From positions 1 to 7,950 of the forward strand of contig CAXBDA010000106.1 of NCBI GenBank assembly GCA_963974595.1: DNA of 7,950 bases. The letters run 5' to 3'. The translations under genes were made by a program, and so were the position numbers. Of the stretch, positions 1 to 5,840 are shown in pieces; positions within the stretch are counted from its first letter, which is position 1, and every line of letters starts with the position of its first letter. Source of the stretch: PZPK01 sp963974595. GTDB lineage: Bacteria > Pseudomonadota > Gammaproteobacteria > Pseudomonadales > Oleiphilaceae. Under the pieces are notes generated by a model. It did no database searches. It worked only from the letters and a program-made list of their open reading frames with translations, and had not been told where the DNA came from.

Positions 1-47
1 GGCTTTTAACCAATTGGTCGCAGGTTCGAATCCTGCACGACCCACCA
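1..47 (+). tRNA. tRNA-Lys(UUU), 5'-truncated by window edge
   Basis: This is the 3' portion of a lysine tRNA. It starts inside the anticodon stem and contains the anticodon TTT (positions 5-7), the variable region, the T-arm (GGTTCGAATCC), the 3' acceptor strand ACGACCC, discriminator A and an encoded CCA ending at 47. It is base-for-base identical to the matching part of the complete tRNA at 131-206. The 5' half lies outside the window. Confidence 0.93.
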
Positions 48-89
48 CTTTTTCTTCAATGTTGTTCATTGATTATCACAATTTGTTTA

Positions 90-118
90 ACCTGCGTTTC
101 ATTTTTTTGAAAGTAGGT
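90..118 (+). other. Imperfect hairpin in the tRNA-Lys spacer
   Basis: Between the two tRNAs, ACCT (90-93) and TTTCA (97-101) can pair with TGAAA (108-112) and AGGT (115-118), leaving a small internal loop and a T-rich apical loop. It could help processing of the dicistronic tRNA precursor. The stem is AT-rich and modest, so it may be chance. Confidence 0.25.
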
Positions 119-130
119 GCAAAACCCAGC

Positions 131-206
131 GGGTCGTTAGCTCAGTTGGTAGAGCAGTTGGCTTTTAACCAATTGGTCGCAGGTTCGAATCCTGCACGAC
201 CCACCA
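131..206 (+). tRNA. tRNA-Lys(UUU), complete
   Basis: This is a complete 76-base cloverleaf including an encoded CCA. Acceptor strands are GGGTCGT (131-137) and ACGACCC (196-202), the D-arm contains TAGCTCAGTTGGTAGAGC, and the anticodon stem is GTTGG/CCAAT around the loop CTTTTAA. The anticodon is TTT at 164-166, decoding AAA and AAG lysine codons. The T-arm carries GGTTCGAATCC, with discriminator A203 and CCA 204-206. It follows the first copy by 83 bases and both are probably cotranscribed from a promoter left of the window. A CTTTTTCT stretch directly follows the CCA in both copies. Confidence 0.97.
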
Positions 207-247
207 CTTTTTCTATCCCCATTCAACATAATATAGTCAATTTATAT

Positions 248-276
248 TTGATCATCTTGCCGTTTCGCATTATTCT
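248..276 (+). promoter_or_regulatory. Candidate sigma70-type promoter for nadA
   Basis: TTGATC (248-253) and TATTCT (271-276) are separated by exactly 17 bases; each matches 4 of 6 consensus positions. It lies in the only gap between the tRNA genes and nadA and would leave a leader of roughly 45 bases. Read-through from the tRNA operon is an alternative source of transcript. Confidence 0.35.
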
Positions 277-329
277 TCGGCCGCAGATTTTGCTGTTTTA
301 AATTTTAGTTTTAACTGAATGAGAGTGTA

Positions 330-1364
330 ATGAGTCAAATAAGTGATCGAATTTTAGTTCAAGAACACCTTGCGCATGAACGACTAGCATCTCGCGAGAA
401 TGATGAAGTAAAACTTGCTGACTATAAACTTAAGGTAGCAGAGCTTCTTAGGCAGAAAAATGCCGTTTTAGTCGCTCACTATTACACAGACCCTGTTATA
501 CAGTCTCTTGCTGAAGAAACAGGCGGCTTTGTTTCTGACTCTTTAGAAATGGCTCGATTTGGTCGAGATCATAAAGCTGACACCTTAGTCGTTGCGGGTG
601 TTAAGTTTATGGGGGAAACAGCAAAGATTCTAAGTCCTGAAAAAACAGTACTAATGCCAACACTTGAAGCGACTTGTTCTTTGGATGTTGGCTGTCCAAT
701 AGAAGAATTTTCAGCATTTTGTGATCAACACCCTGACCATACAGTCGTTGTCTATGCTAATACATCGGCGGCTGTAAAAGCACGAGCAGACTGGGTGGTG
801 ACATCAAGTATTGCTTTAGATATTGTCAGATACCTTGATAAGCAAGGTAAAAAGATTTTATGGGCTCCTGATCAGCACCTTGGCAACTATATACAATCCC
901 AAACAGGTGCAGAAATGCTTATGTGGCAGGGCTCTTGTATTGTTCATGAGGAGTTTAAAGGACAAGGCTTGGTTGACCTACAAAAAGTTTACCCCGATGC
1001 CGCCATTTTAGTGCACCCAGAATCGCCACAAAGTATGATTGAACTTGCTGATGCTGTAGGTTCTACGACACAACTTATCAAGGCTTCTCAAGATTTGCCA
1101 AATGAGACCTTTATTGTTGCTACTGACAATGGCATCTTTTATAAAATGAAGCAGCTTTCGCCTGAGAAGGTATTTATTGAAGCTCCAACGGCTGGTTCAG
1201 GCGCGACATGTCGCTCCTGTGCGCATTGCCCTTGGATGGCAATGAATGATCTTGAATCGCTTTATCAGACTCTATTGACGGGTTCAAACGAGGTTGAAGT
1301 AAATGAAGTTTTACGTCAAAAAGCGCTAATACCACTTAATCGAATGTTAGGCTTTAAGATCTAA
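330..1364 (+). CDS. nadA: Quinolinate synthase NadA
   Basis: NadA condenses iminoaspartate (made by NadB) with dihydroxyacetone phosphate to quinolinate, the pyridine-ring step of de novo NAD biosynthesis, in the cytoplasm. The 344-residue length is normal for the family (E. coli about 347). The three repeats of the NadA fold are visible: the N-terminal VAHYYTDP region (48-55), SDSLEMA (69-75) and GVKFMGETAKIL (90-101). Three cysteines align with the [4Fe-4S] ligands of E. coli NadA: C116 in ATCSLDVGC, C203 in GSCIVHEEF, and C300, the last of a CRSCAHC motif (C294, C297, C300). HPE at 229-231 is also typical. The ATG at 330 has a GAGAG Shine-Dalgarno at 321-325. nadB is not in the window. The gene converges with the peptidase gene with only 7 bases between stop codons. 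Confidence 0.97.
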   Translation: MSQISDRILVQEHLAHERLASRENDEVKLADYKLKVAELLRQKNAVLVAHYYTDPVIQSLAEETGGFVSDSLEMARFGRDHKADTLVVAGVKFMGETAKILSPEKTVLMPTLEATCSLDVGCPIEEFSAFCDQHPDHTVVVYANTSAAVKARADWVVTSSIALDIVRYLDKQGKKILWAPDQHLGNYIQSQTGAEMLMWQGSCIVHEEFKGQGLVDLQKVYPDAAILVHPESPQSMIELADAVGSTTQLIKASQDLPNETFIVATDNGIFYKMKQLSPEKVFIEAPTAGSGATCRSCAHCPWMAMNDLESLYQTLLTGSNEVEVNEVLRQKALIPLNRMLGFKI

Positions 1365-1371
1365 GGTCTTA

Positions 1372-2832
1372 TCAGAGCAGGGGGTCATGTTTAATCTTAT
1401 ACAGCTCATTCATGCGTTCTTGAATCTTAGCTGTGATTGTTTCCACTTTGTTTTTCTTTAAGGCAAGGTTGAGTTGTTCAATTGCTGTATCTGTTCTATT
1501 TGTCAGAAAATAATATTCTGCTCGGGCAATATGTAACTCAACGATATTACCCGCCAAGCCATGAGCTTCAGCCAACTGGTACCATATCATAGGGTTCTCA
1601 TCATAAAGCCTGCTAAGCTTTACTAGAATTAGTTCATAATCATTGATTAAATTATTTTTTAAGTAGAGTTGCGCTAAGGCGTCTGCAATAGGGTAGTTTT
1701 TTGGGTTTTTTGATAATGCTTCTTCTAAATTTGCGATTGCTTCTTTATTTTGATTGTTTGCCTGAAGCGCGAATGCATGAATAATTCTCAGAATGATTTT
1801 TCCCGGGTGGCGCTTAAGTAGTTCGTTTAGCAGTTGAAGTGCTTCTTTCGGGGCTGTTTCTACTTGGCTATACGCAAGCCCAAACGTTGCTGCATCAATA
1901 TTTTGCGAATTCCCTTTAGATAATATTGATTGAAAATATAACTTTGCTTTTTGAGGTGATTCAGCATAGTCGGTTATAACTATATTACGACAGAGGTGAT
2001 AGTCTAGAGTGTCTTGATATTTTGCGACAGGGAATTGACTCGCTCTATTTCTTGAATCTGCAATACGTGTTTCGGAAAGTGGATGAGTCGATAAGTATTC
2101 AGGTCTTGCATCCCCATCAACTCTGGTTTTTCGGTACATTCTTTCAAACATACTTGGCATAGCGCGAGGGTCATAATTGGATTGATGCAATATATCTATA
2201 CCAAGTCTGTCAGCCTCTTGTTCATTCTTTCTGGAAAAACGTAATTGTTGATCGACACTTAAGGCCTGAGTGCTTGTCAATGCGGCTAAACCTGCATCTG
2301 AACCTGTAGTGGCTGCTAATACAACGCTCGCCAAAATACCTGCAAGCATTAACGGTGTTGAGAGTTTTTGCTGTTCCAGTTGGCGTGCATAGTGACGTTG
2401 GCTAAGGTGGGCTAACTCATGCGCGATAACAGAGACAAATTCTTGCTCATTCCCTGTATTAAAAAATAAGCCTGCATTGATACCAATAATGCTTCCAGGC
2501 ACAGCAAAGGCATTTAAGCTTGGGCTGTCAACGATGACAAAGCGAAACTCTCGGTCAATGACCTGTGAGTTAGGTGCCAAGGTATATACAAGGTTGCTAA
2601 AATAGTTTTCTACAATAGCGTTACTATAAATACGGGTTTGTTGGCGTAAAGATCTTAACCAAGCTTTACCTAAAGCCTTTTCTTGTTCAATTGAGACAAG
2701 TGATGAAGAAGAGTTTCCAATGGTTGGTAAGGTATCGTGAAGCGTTTCGTTTGACTTCTTTGCGAATAATTGTGTTGACGCAAGCAATACGCCTAAAAAT
2801 AATGTTAATTTTAGTTTTTGGTGCAAAGTCAT
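1372..2832 (-). CDS. bepA: BepA-type periplasmic M48 metallopeptidase with TPR repeats
   Basis: This is a zinc metalloprotease of the BepA (YfgC) type, which in E. coli assists LptD/outer-membrane protein assembly with the BAM complex and degrades misassembled proteins. A Sec signal peptide is visible (basic K6/K8, hydrophobic 9-20, likely cleavage after A24). The M48 domain covers about 45-265: the HEXXH motif is H138-E-L-A-H142, the third zinc ligand is E206 in NEQEADRLG, and STHPLSETR (248-256) contains H250, matching the regulatory 'His switch' H246 of E. coli BepA. Residues about 310-465 are helical TPR-like repeats. The length of 486 is typical (E. coli 487). The start is set by the signal peptide; no strong Shine-Dalgarno precedes it. 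Family assignment is firm; the exact BepA function is inferred from domain layout. Confidence 0.9.
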   Translation of the reverse strand: MTLHQKLKLTLFLGVLLASTQLFAKKSNETLHDTLPTIGNSSSSLVSIEQEKALGKAWLRSLRQQTRIYSNAIVENYFSNLVYTLAPNSQVIDREFRFVIVDSPSLNAFAVPGSIIGINAGLFFNTGNEQEFVSVIAHELAHLSQRHYARQLEQQKLSTPLMLAGILASVVLAATTGSDAGLAALTSTQALSVDQQLRFSRKNEQEADRLGIDILHQSNYDPRAMPSMFERMYRKTRVDGDARPEYLSTHPLSETRIADSRNRASQFPVAKYQDTLDYHLCRNIVITDYAESPQKAKLYFQSILSKGNSQNIDAATFGLAYSQVETAPKEALQLLNELLKRHPGKIILRIIHAFALQANNQNKEAIANLEEALSKNPKNYPIADALAQLYLKNNLINDYELILVKLSRLYDENPMIWYQLAEAHGLAGNIVELHIARAEYYFLTNRTDTAIEQLNLALKKNKVETITAKIQERMNELYKIKHDPLL

Positions 2833-2850
2833 TCTGATAGCAATGCTCGG

Positions 2851-2880
2851 AATATATTATTGATTAAATAATACTGGCAG
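2851..2880 (-). promoter_or_regulatory. Weak candidate promoter for the bepA-like gene
   Basis: Reading the minus strand, CTGCCA (2880-2875) and TATATT (2856-2851) are 18 bases apart, matching 4/6 and 5/6 consensus positions. It would give a leader of only about 11 bases, which fits the lack of a clear Shine-Dalgarno but is not proof. The region is AT-rich and alternative -10 boxes (TATTAT, TAATAT) overlap. Confidence 0.22.
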
Positions 2881-2918
2881 TTAATCCTTAAAAAGGAAAG
2901 CGACAAGGTGTTAAAAAG

Positions 2919-2942
2919 CTTATAACTTGCACTTATAACTTG
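2919..2942. repeat. Direct repeat CTTATAACTTG x2 in the divergent promoter region
   Basis: The 11-base sequence CTTATAACTTG occurs at 2919-2929 and 2932-2942, a 13-base period. Its core TTATAACT recurs at 2972-2979, which is 39 bases (three periods) past the second copy. The repeats lie in the 208-base gap between the divergent bepA-like and TusA-like genes and upstream of the candidate promoter for the latter. A tandem operator is possible; AT-rich chance repetition is the alternative. Confidence 0.5.
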
Positions 2943-2980
2943 AAAGCGCGATGCATAAACAAATCGTTATTTTATAACTA

Positions 2981-3009
2981 TTTATATTCTATAGGCTCTT
3001 CTATATGAT
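2981..3009 (+). promoter_or_regulatory. Candidate promoter for the TusA-like/permease operon
   Basis: TTTATA (2981-2986) and TATGAT (3004-3009) are 17 bases apart, matching 4/6 and 5/6 sigma70 positions. Transcription would begin near 3016, giving a short leader with the Shine-Dalgarno GTGAGAG at 3024-3030. The spacer and -10 box overlap a direct repeat of TTCTATA (2987-2993 and 2999-3005, 12-base period). Confidence 0.4.
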
Positions 3010-3040
3010 GCCGTTACCTTTTTGTGAGAGATTTCTTTAA

Positions 3041-3280
3041 ATGCATTATGATTACCTGGTTGATGCCACCCATGAAACTTGTCCGATGCCCTTGTTAAGA
3101 GCAAAACAACAACTCAACAAAATGGACGAAGGAGAGTGTGTTAAAGTGTTGGCGGCTGATGCAGCATCTGTCCGGGATTTCGCTTCTTTTATTTCTTTAG
3201 CCGGGCATGAATTATTTTCTGAAGTAATAAACGGTGAGGGCGATTCTGAAATATACCAATACTTCATTATTAAGCGTTAA
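3041..3280 (+). CDS. TusA-family sulfur-carrier protein (PA1006-like)
   Basis: This is a 79-residue cytoplasmic protein of the TusA/SirA/YeeD fold, which carries persulfide sulfur on a conserved cysteine. The signature DATHETCPMPLLRAKQ places the active cysteine at C14 in a CPxP motif (C14-P-M-P17). The second half has the family pattern D40..SVRDFASF....GHEL. Length matches the family (about 75-85). It need not be TusA itself, the tRNA 2-thiouridine relay protein: its context, beside nadA, a BepA-type peptidase and a PerM-like permease, matches what I recall of Pseudomonas PA1006, linked to molybdenum cofactor homeostasis and nitrate respiration. That equivalence is inferred from synteny. 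The ATG at 3041 has GTGAGAG about 10 bases upstream. It is followed after 19 bases by the permease gene, likely in one operon. Confidence 0.9.
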   Translation: MHYDYLVDATHETCPMPLLRAKQQLNKMDEGECVKVLAADAASVRDFASFISLAGHELFSEVINGEGDSEIYQYFIIKR

Positions 3281-3299
3281 TTCTTAACAGGACACTTTT

Positions 3300-4373
3300 A
3301 TGATTAAAGTCGTTAAATCTTGGATTGAACGTTACTTTTCAGACGAAGAAGCCGTTATTTTATTTTTATTATTAGGCGGTGGTTTAGTTTTTATTGTGTA
3401 TTGGGGCGATATTTTAGCGCCCGTTATTGCAAGTATTATTTTAGCGTATGTCTTGCAAGGTTTGGTTGCTTATCTTCGCTCAAAAGGTGTCAATAATCTC
3501 GTTGCGATTTATCTTTCCTATTTGTTTTTTTTAGGCACCGTTGTGGGTTTCTTCTTTTCGGTATTACCTTTAGTCTGGCGTCAGTTAACGTCTTTAATTA
3601 GAGACATGCCGGATATTGCCACCAAGCTGAAGAAATTAATTTTTAGTCTCCAAGAGGAGTACTCAACACTGATTACGCTTCAGGAATTAGATTTGATGCT
3701 TCAAAATCTGACATCTGAAATGGCTAATTTAGGTCAATGGTTGGTCTCACAGTCGCTCGAAGGTTTGCCTATATTTATCACTACGATGATATACCTGATC
3801 GTGGTGCCTATCCTCGTGTTCTTTTTTATCAAAGATAAAGACAGAATATTGTCATCAATTGTCAGTTTTTTACCTAAAAATAAACGCTTGATGACACAAG
3901 TATGGGATGAAATGAGTCGTCAATTTGCAAATTATGTACGCGGTAAAGTGGTTGAAATTGCTGTGGTAGGGGGGTGTACCTACATTGGGTTTGTGTTTAT
4001 GGGGTTGAATTATTCGGCTTTACTCGCCATTTTGGTTGGTTTGTCTGTTGTTATTCCTTACATAGGCGCTATTTTAGTCACCATTCCCGTTGCAATGATT
4101 GCCTTATTTCAATATGGCTTAAGTGACGCCTTCTATTACGTGATGTTGATTTTTTTAATCATACAAATGATTGATGGAAACGTTCTTGTTCCGTTATTAT
4201 TTTCCGAGGTTGTTAACTTACACCCAACGGTTATTATTATTGCGGTTCTCTTTTTTGGTGGTATTTGGGGTGTGTGGGGTGTCTTCTTCGCCATTCCTCT
4301 GGCAACGATGATTAAAGCAGTGTTTACAGCCTGGCCCAGGAAAAATGATAGCCAGACAAAATCATTATCCTAA
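3300..4373 (+). CDS. AI-2E family (PerM-like) transporter
   Basis: This 357-residue inner-membrane protein belongs to the AI-2E transporter family (PF01594: TqsA, PerM, YdiK). Hydrophobic segments appear at about 18-35, 38-59, 66-93, 156-177, 216-235, 238-270, 276-298 and 308-340, with a soluble amphipathic stretch at about 94-150. Family landmarks are visible: AxxxAYxLQG near 43-54, VPILVFFFIKDKDR (169-182), YVRGK (212-216), VIPYIGAI (251-258), and a C-terminal block with DGN (292-294), VNLHP (305-309), GG (320-321) and FAIPL (330-334). Substrates vary or are unproven across the family; members export AI-2 or act as Na+/H+ antiporters, so the substrate here is unknown. AGGA at 3289-3292 gives a good ribosome-binding site 7 bases before the ATG. 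It is probably cotranscribed with the TusA-like gene. Confidence 0.92.
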   Translation: MIKVVKSWIERYFSDEEAVILFLLLGGGLVFIVYWGDILAPVIASIILAYVLQGLVAYLRSKGVNNLVAIYLSYLFFLGTVVGFFFSVLPLVWRQLTSLIRDMPDIATKLKKLIFSLQEEYSTLITLQELDLMLQNLTSEMANLGQWLVSQSLEGLPIFITTMIYLIVVPILVFFFIKDKDRILSSIVSFLPKNKRLMTQVWDEMSRQFANYVRGKVVEIAVVGGCTYIGFVFMGLNYSALLAILVGLSVVIPYIGAILVTIPVAMIALFQYGLSDAFYYVMLIFLIIQMIDGNVLVPLLFSEVVNLHPTVIIIAVLFFGGIWGVWGVFFAIPLATMIKAVFTAWPRKNDSQTKSLS

Positions 4374-4515
4374 AGTCTGGAGTAATTAAAGAGCACAAAA
4401 CTCGACTAATTTTTCTTTTTAAATTATTTTCGATTCAGTATAGTCAAGCAGCTATCAAGCCTGATAGTTTGTGTAGTAACGTAACGATAAAAAACTTAAA
4501 AATTAAGGGACCCTT
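4374..4515. other. 142-base intergenic region before the TIGR02647/AraC pair
   Basis: This gap separates the permease from the next plus-strand pair and should hold the end of the first operon and the promoter of the second. A TATAGT at 4439-4444 could be a -10 box, but nothing upstream is a convincing -35. It contains the inverted repeats listed at 4450-4469 and 4504-4516. No coding potential was seen. Confidence 0.5.
4450..4469 (+). promoter_or_regulatory. Inverted repeat CTATCA-agcc-TGATAG
   Basis: A perfect 6-base inverted repeat (4452-4457 with 4462-4467) with a 4-base loop extends by G4451-T4468 and A4450-T4469 to eight pairs as RNA. It sits a few bases after the possible -10 at 4439-4444. 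A terminator for the permease operon is possible, but only three T residues follow before GTGTAG; a protein-binding site overlapping the transcription start of the next operon is equally plausible. Confidence 0.4.
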
Positions 4516-4516
4516 A
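4504..4516 (+). promoter_or_regulatory. Ribosome-binding site embedded in palindrome TAAGGGACCCTTA
   Basis: The Shine-Dalgarno AAGGGA (4505-4510) for the gene starting at 4516 lies within the odd-length palindrome TAAGGG-A-CCCTTA, whose last base is the A of the ATG. In RNA, TAAGG and CCTTA can pair around a GAC loop, partly masking the ribosome-binding site. The Shine-Dalgarno itself is strong and correctly spaced (5 bases). Confidence 0.55.
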
Positions 4517-4755
4517 TGTCAATTTCTAGTGAGCTAATTAACGAAATGCGCGTTTTAGCTATGTATGACTTATCAACAACCCAGCAAGGTATAAAGGTGC
4601 ATCACCATGATGCGGATCAAGAAATAATCGCAGCAACAGAAAGGCTTTTTAATAAAGGAATTATTTCACAAATTGATGGCGGGTATTTAACTGGTTTAGG
4701 TCGAGATGCGGCTTTACATGTCCATGATTTGCTTACGATATTGAGCACTTCGTAG
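4516..4755 (+). CDS. TIGR02647-family small protein of unknown function
   Basis: This is a 79-residue soluble protein with no signal peptide, membrane segment or cysteine. I recognise the pattern of the TIGR02647 family of gammaproteobacterial conserved hypotheticals: an N-terminal SELINEMRVLAMYDL helix (5-19), a TTQQGIKVHH stretch (21-30), and a C-terminal block ERLFNKGIISQ...GGYLTGLGRDAALH (42-68). The last block resembles the recognition helix and wing of a winged-helix fold ('L..KGLI...DGGYLT..G'), so nucleic-acid binding is a reasonable guess but unproven. Several histidines (29-31, 68, 70) stand out. The start is firm from the Shine-Dalgarno AAGGGA. The stop at 4753-4755 is only 5 bases before the AraC gene, suggesting translational coupling. 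Confidence 0.8.
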   Translation: MSISSELINEMRVLAMYDLSTTQQGIKVHHHDADQEIIAATERLFNKGIISQIDGGYLTGLGRDAALHVHDLLTILSTS

Positions 4756-4760
4756 TATCA

Positions 4761-5798
4761 ATGCCGCAAAATAGAACCATTTCAAGCGATTTACTCATCT
4801 CGTTATTTTCGGGCGCGTTGCACCAAAATGTAAACGTACAAAACATTTTAAAAAATTTACAACTAGAAGCACTGCTTGAAAACTTAGACAAATATTCAAG
4901 TAGTACCAAGGCCAGAATAAATATTGATGTTTTGGGGCCTTTGCTGAGAAGCTTATGGCATGAAATGGGGGATGAAGCGAGTGGCTTTCTCAGGCGGCCA
5001 TTAAAAATTGGCATGTTCAGCATGATGTGCCATTCAATTATAACGGCAGGTAATTTACGCCGAGCATTGTTAAGAAGTGCGAAATTTCTAGAGTTGCTCA
5101 ATGACGACTTATCTATCGAGCTTATAGAGCGTGGTGATGAAGCTTGGTTAACCGTTCACTACAGTAACCCGCATCAGTTAGACAGTGTGTTCTTTGTGAC
5201 ATCCATTTTCGTGATTTGGGTTAGATTATCTTGTTGGCTTATCCAGCGTTCAATCTTATTGGAACGAATCGAATTTCAATTCCCTGAACCCATATATAGT
5301 GACGAATTTGACTTAATGTTTCCCTGTAGACATAAGTTTTCCGGGCAATTTAATCGTGTTATTTTCAGTAAGAAATTCCTATCCCTTCCAATTTCTCAGA
5401 ATGATGAGTCATTGACCCAGTTCTTGCATCAGGCTCCTGAGTCTCTTTTAACCCAATATCGCTCAGATGAGAGTACGAGCGCACAAGTGAAACGATCTCT
5501 GATCAATCGACATGGAATGATGGTTGAATTAGAAAATAAAAGTTTTGATGATGTCGCAGATGAACTAAATATGACCACGCATACCATTCGGCGCCGCTTA
5601 AAAGATGAAGGGAATAGTTTCCAGGAAATTAAAGATAGTATTCGAAGAGAACAAGCCCTCACGCTTTTGGAAAACAAGAATCTGAGTTTATTAATGATTT
5701 CAGAAAAACTCGGCTTCTCGGAAACGGCAGCTTTTGCTCGTGCATTCAAAAAATGGACAGGGCTAACGCCAGGTAGTTATCGCTCTACTTTAGATTAG
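4761..5798 (+). CDS. AraC-family transcriptional regulator with large N-terminal ligand domain
   Basis: This 345-residue cytoplasmic DNA-binding protein has the layout of AraC regulators of the OruR/ArgR-like type: an N-terminal 'arabinose-binding-like' domain (PF12625 type, about 20-210) and a C-terminal AraC DNA-binding domain (about 240-345). The latter shows both helix-turn-helix motifs: SFDDVADELNMTTHTIRRRL (261-280), then the second around MISEKLGFSETAAFARAFKKW (312-332), ending in the family signature TGLTPGSYR (333-341). The ligand is unknown; relatives respond to amino acids or small organic molecules. The ATG at 4761 lies 5 bases after the previous stop with no good Shine-Dalgarno of its own, so translation probably depends on coupling to the TIGR02647 gene. 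No obvious metabolic target gene is adjacent on the same strand; the target is likely distant or is its own operon. Confidence 0.92.
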   Translation: MPQNRTISSDLLISLFSGALHQNVNVQNILKNLQLEALLENLDKYSSSTKARINIDVLGPLLRSLWHEMGDEASGFLRRPLKIGMFSMMCHSIITAGNLRRALLRSAKFLELLNDDLSIELIERGDEAWLTVHYSNPHQLDSVFFVTSIFVIWVRLSCWLIQRSILLERIEFQFPEPIYSDEFDLMFPCRHKFSGQFNRVIFSKKFLSLPISQNDESLTQFLHQAPESLLTQYRSDESTSAQVKRSLINRHGMMVELENKSFDDVADELNMTTHTIRRRLKDEGNSFQEIKDSIRREQALTLLENKNLSLLMISEKLGFSETAAFARAFKKWTGLTPGSYRSTLD

Positions 5799-5812
5799 GT
5801 AAGTCATTACCT
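5797..5812. terminator. Hairpin AGGTAA-gtca-TTACCT at the AraC stop codon
   Basis: A perfect 6-base stem with a 4-base loop begins on the last two bases of the AraC stop codon TAG. No T-tract follows, so it is not a textbook intrinsic terminator; it may protect the mRNA 3' end or be one half of a larger terminator region with the palindromes that follow at 5815-5840. Confidence 0.35.
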
Positions 5813-5814
5813 TG

Positions 5815-5840
5815 GCTAATAATTAGCGCGAAGCATGCTT
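5815..5840. repeat. Two adjacent palindromes GCTAATaATTAGC and AAGCATGCTT
   Basis: In the gap between the converging AraC and batD genes, GCTAAT-A-ATTAGC (5815-5827) and AAGCATGCTT (5831-5840) are perfect inverted repeats separated by 3 bases. With the hairpin at 5797-5812 they make three symmetrical elements in 44 bases. They may be bidirectional terminator stems or protein-binding sites. The rest of the gap to 5923, including an A7 run at 5886-5892 (a T-run for batD transcripts without a clear preceding stem), shows nothing I can name. Confidence 0.45.

Larger units (their letters stand above)
1..214 (+). repeat. Tandem tRNA-Lys duplication (1-55 identical to 160-214)
   Basis: Positions 1-55 and 160-214 are identical, covering the tRNA 3' half plus eight bases of flank (CTTTTTCT). 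Identity stops at 56 versus 215. The period is 159 bases. Concerted evolution or recent duplication of the tRNA gene explains this; shared flank beyond the mature tRNA indicates duplication of the whole gene segment rather than selection on the tRNA alone. Confidence 0.9.

Noticed and set aside
14..301. Plus-strand open frame of 95 codons across the tRNA region
   Set aside because: It runs through both tRNA-Lys genes and their spacer; the repeated peptide (NQLVAGSNPARPTTFS) is just the translated tRNA T-arm and 3' end.
823..1011. Plus-strand open frame of 62 codons inside nadA
   Set aside because: It lies wholly inside nadA in another frame, has no recognisable ribosome-binding site and no family resemblance.
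1355..1371. Small stem TAAGAT-ctaag-GTCTTA at the nadA stop, as a terminator
   Set aside because: It is short, needs a G-T pair, has no following T-tract on either strand and overlaps the coding end.
2885..2897. TCCTTaaaAAGGA inverted repeat in the divergent region as an operator
   Set aside because: Five-base AT-rich arms are common by chance in this region and nothing else supports it.
3052..3267. Minus-strand open frame of 71 codons opposite the TusA-like gene
   Set aside because: It is a shadow of a gene with an unmistakable CPxP signature on the other strand.
4733..5101. Minus-strand open frame of 122 codons opposite the AraC N-terminus
   Set aside because: It is antisense to a well-supported coding region and its translation shows no domain.
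5429..5749. Minus-strand open frame of 106 codons opposite the AraC DNA-binding domain
   Set aside because: It mirrors the conserved helix-turn-helix coding sequence; the Ser/Arg-rich translation is typical of antisense frames.
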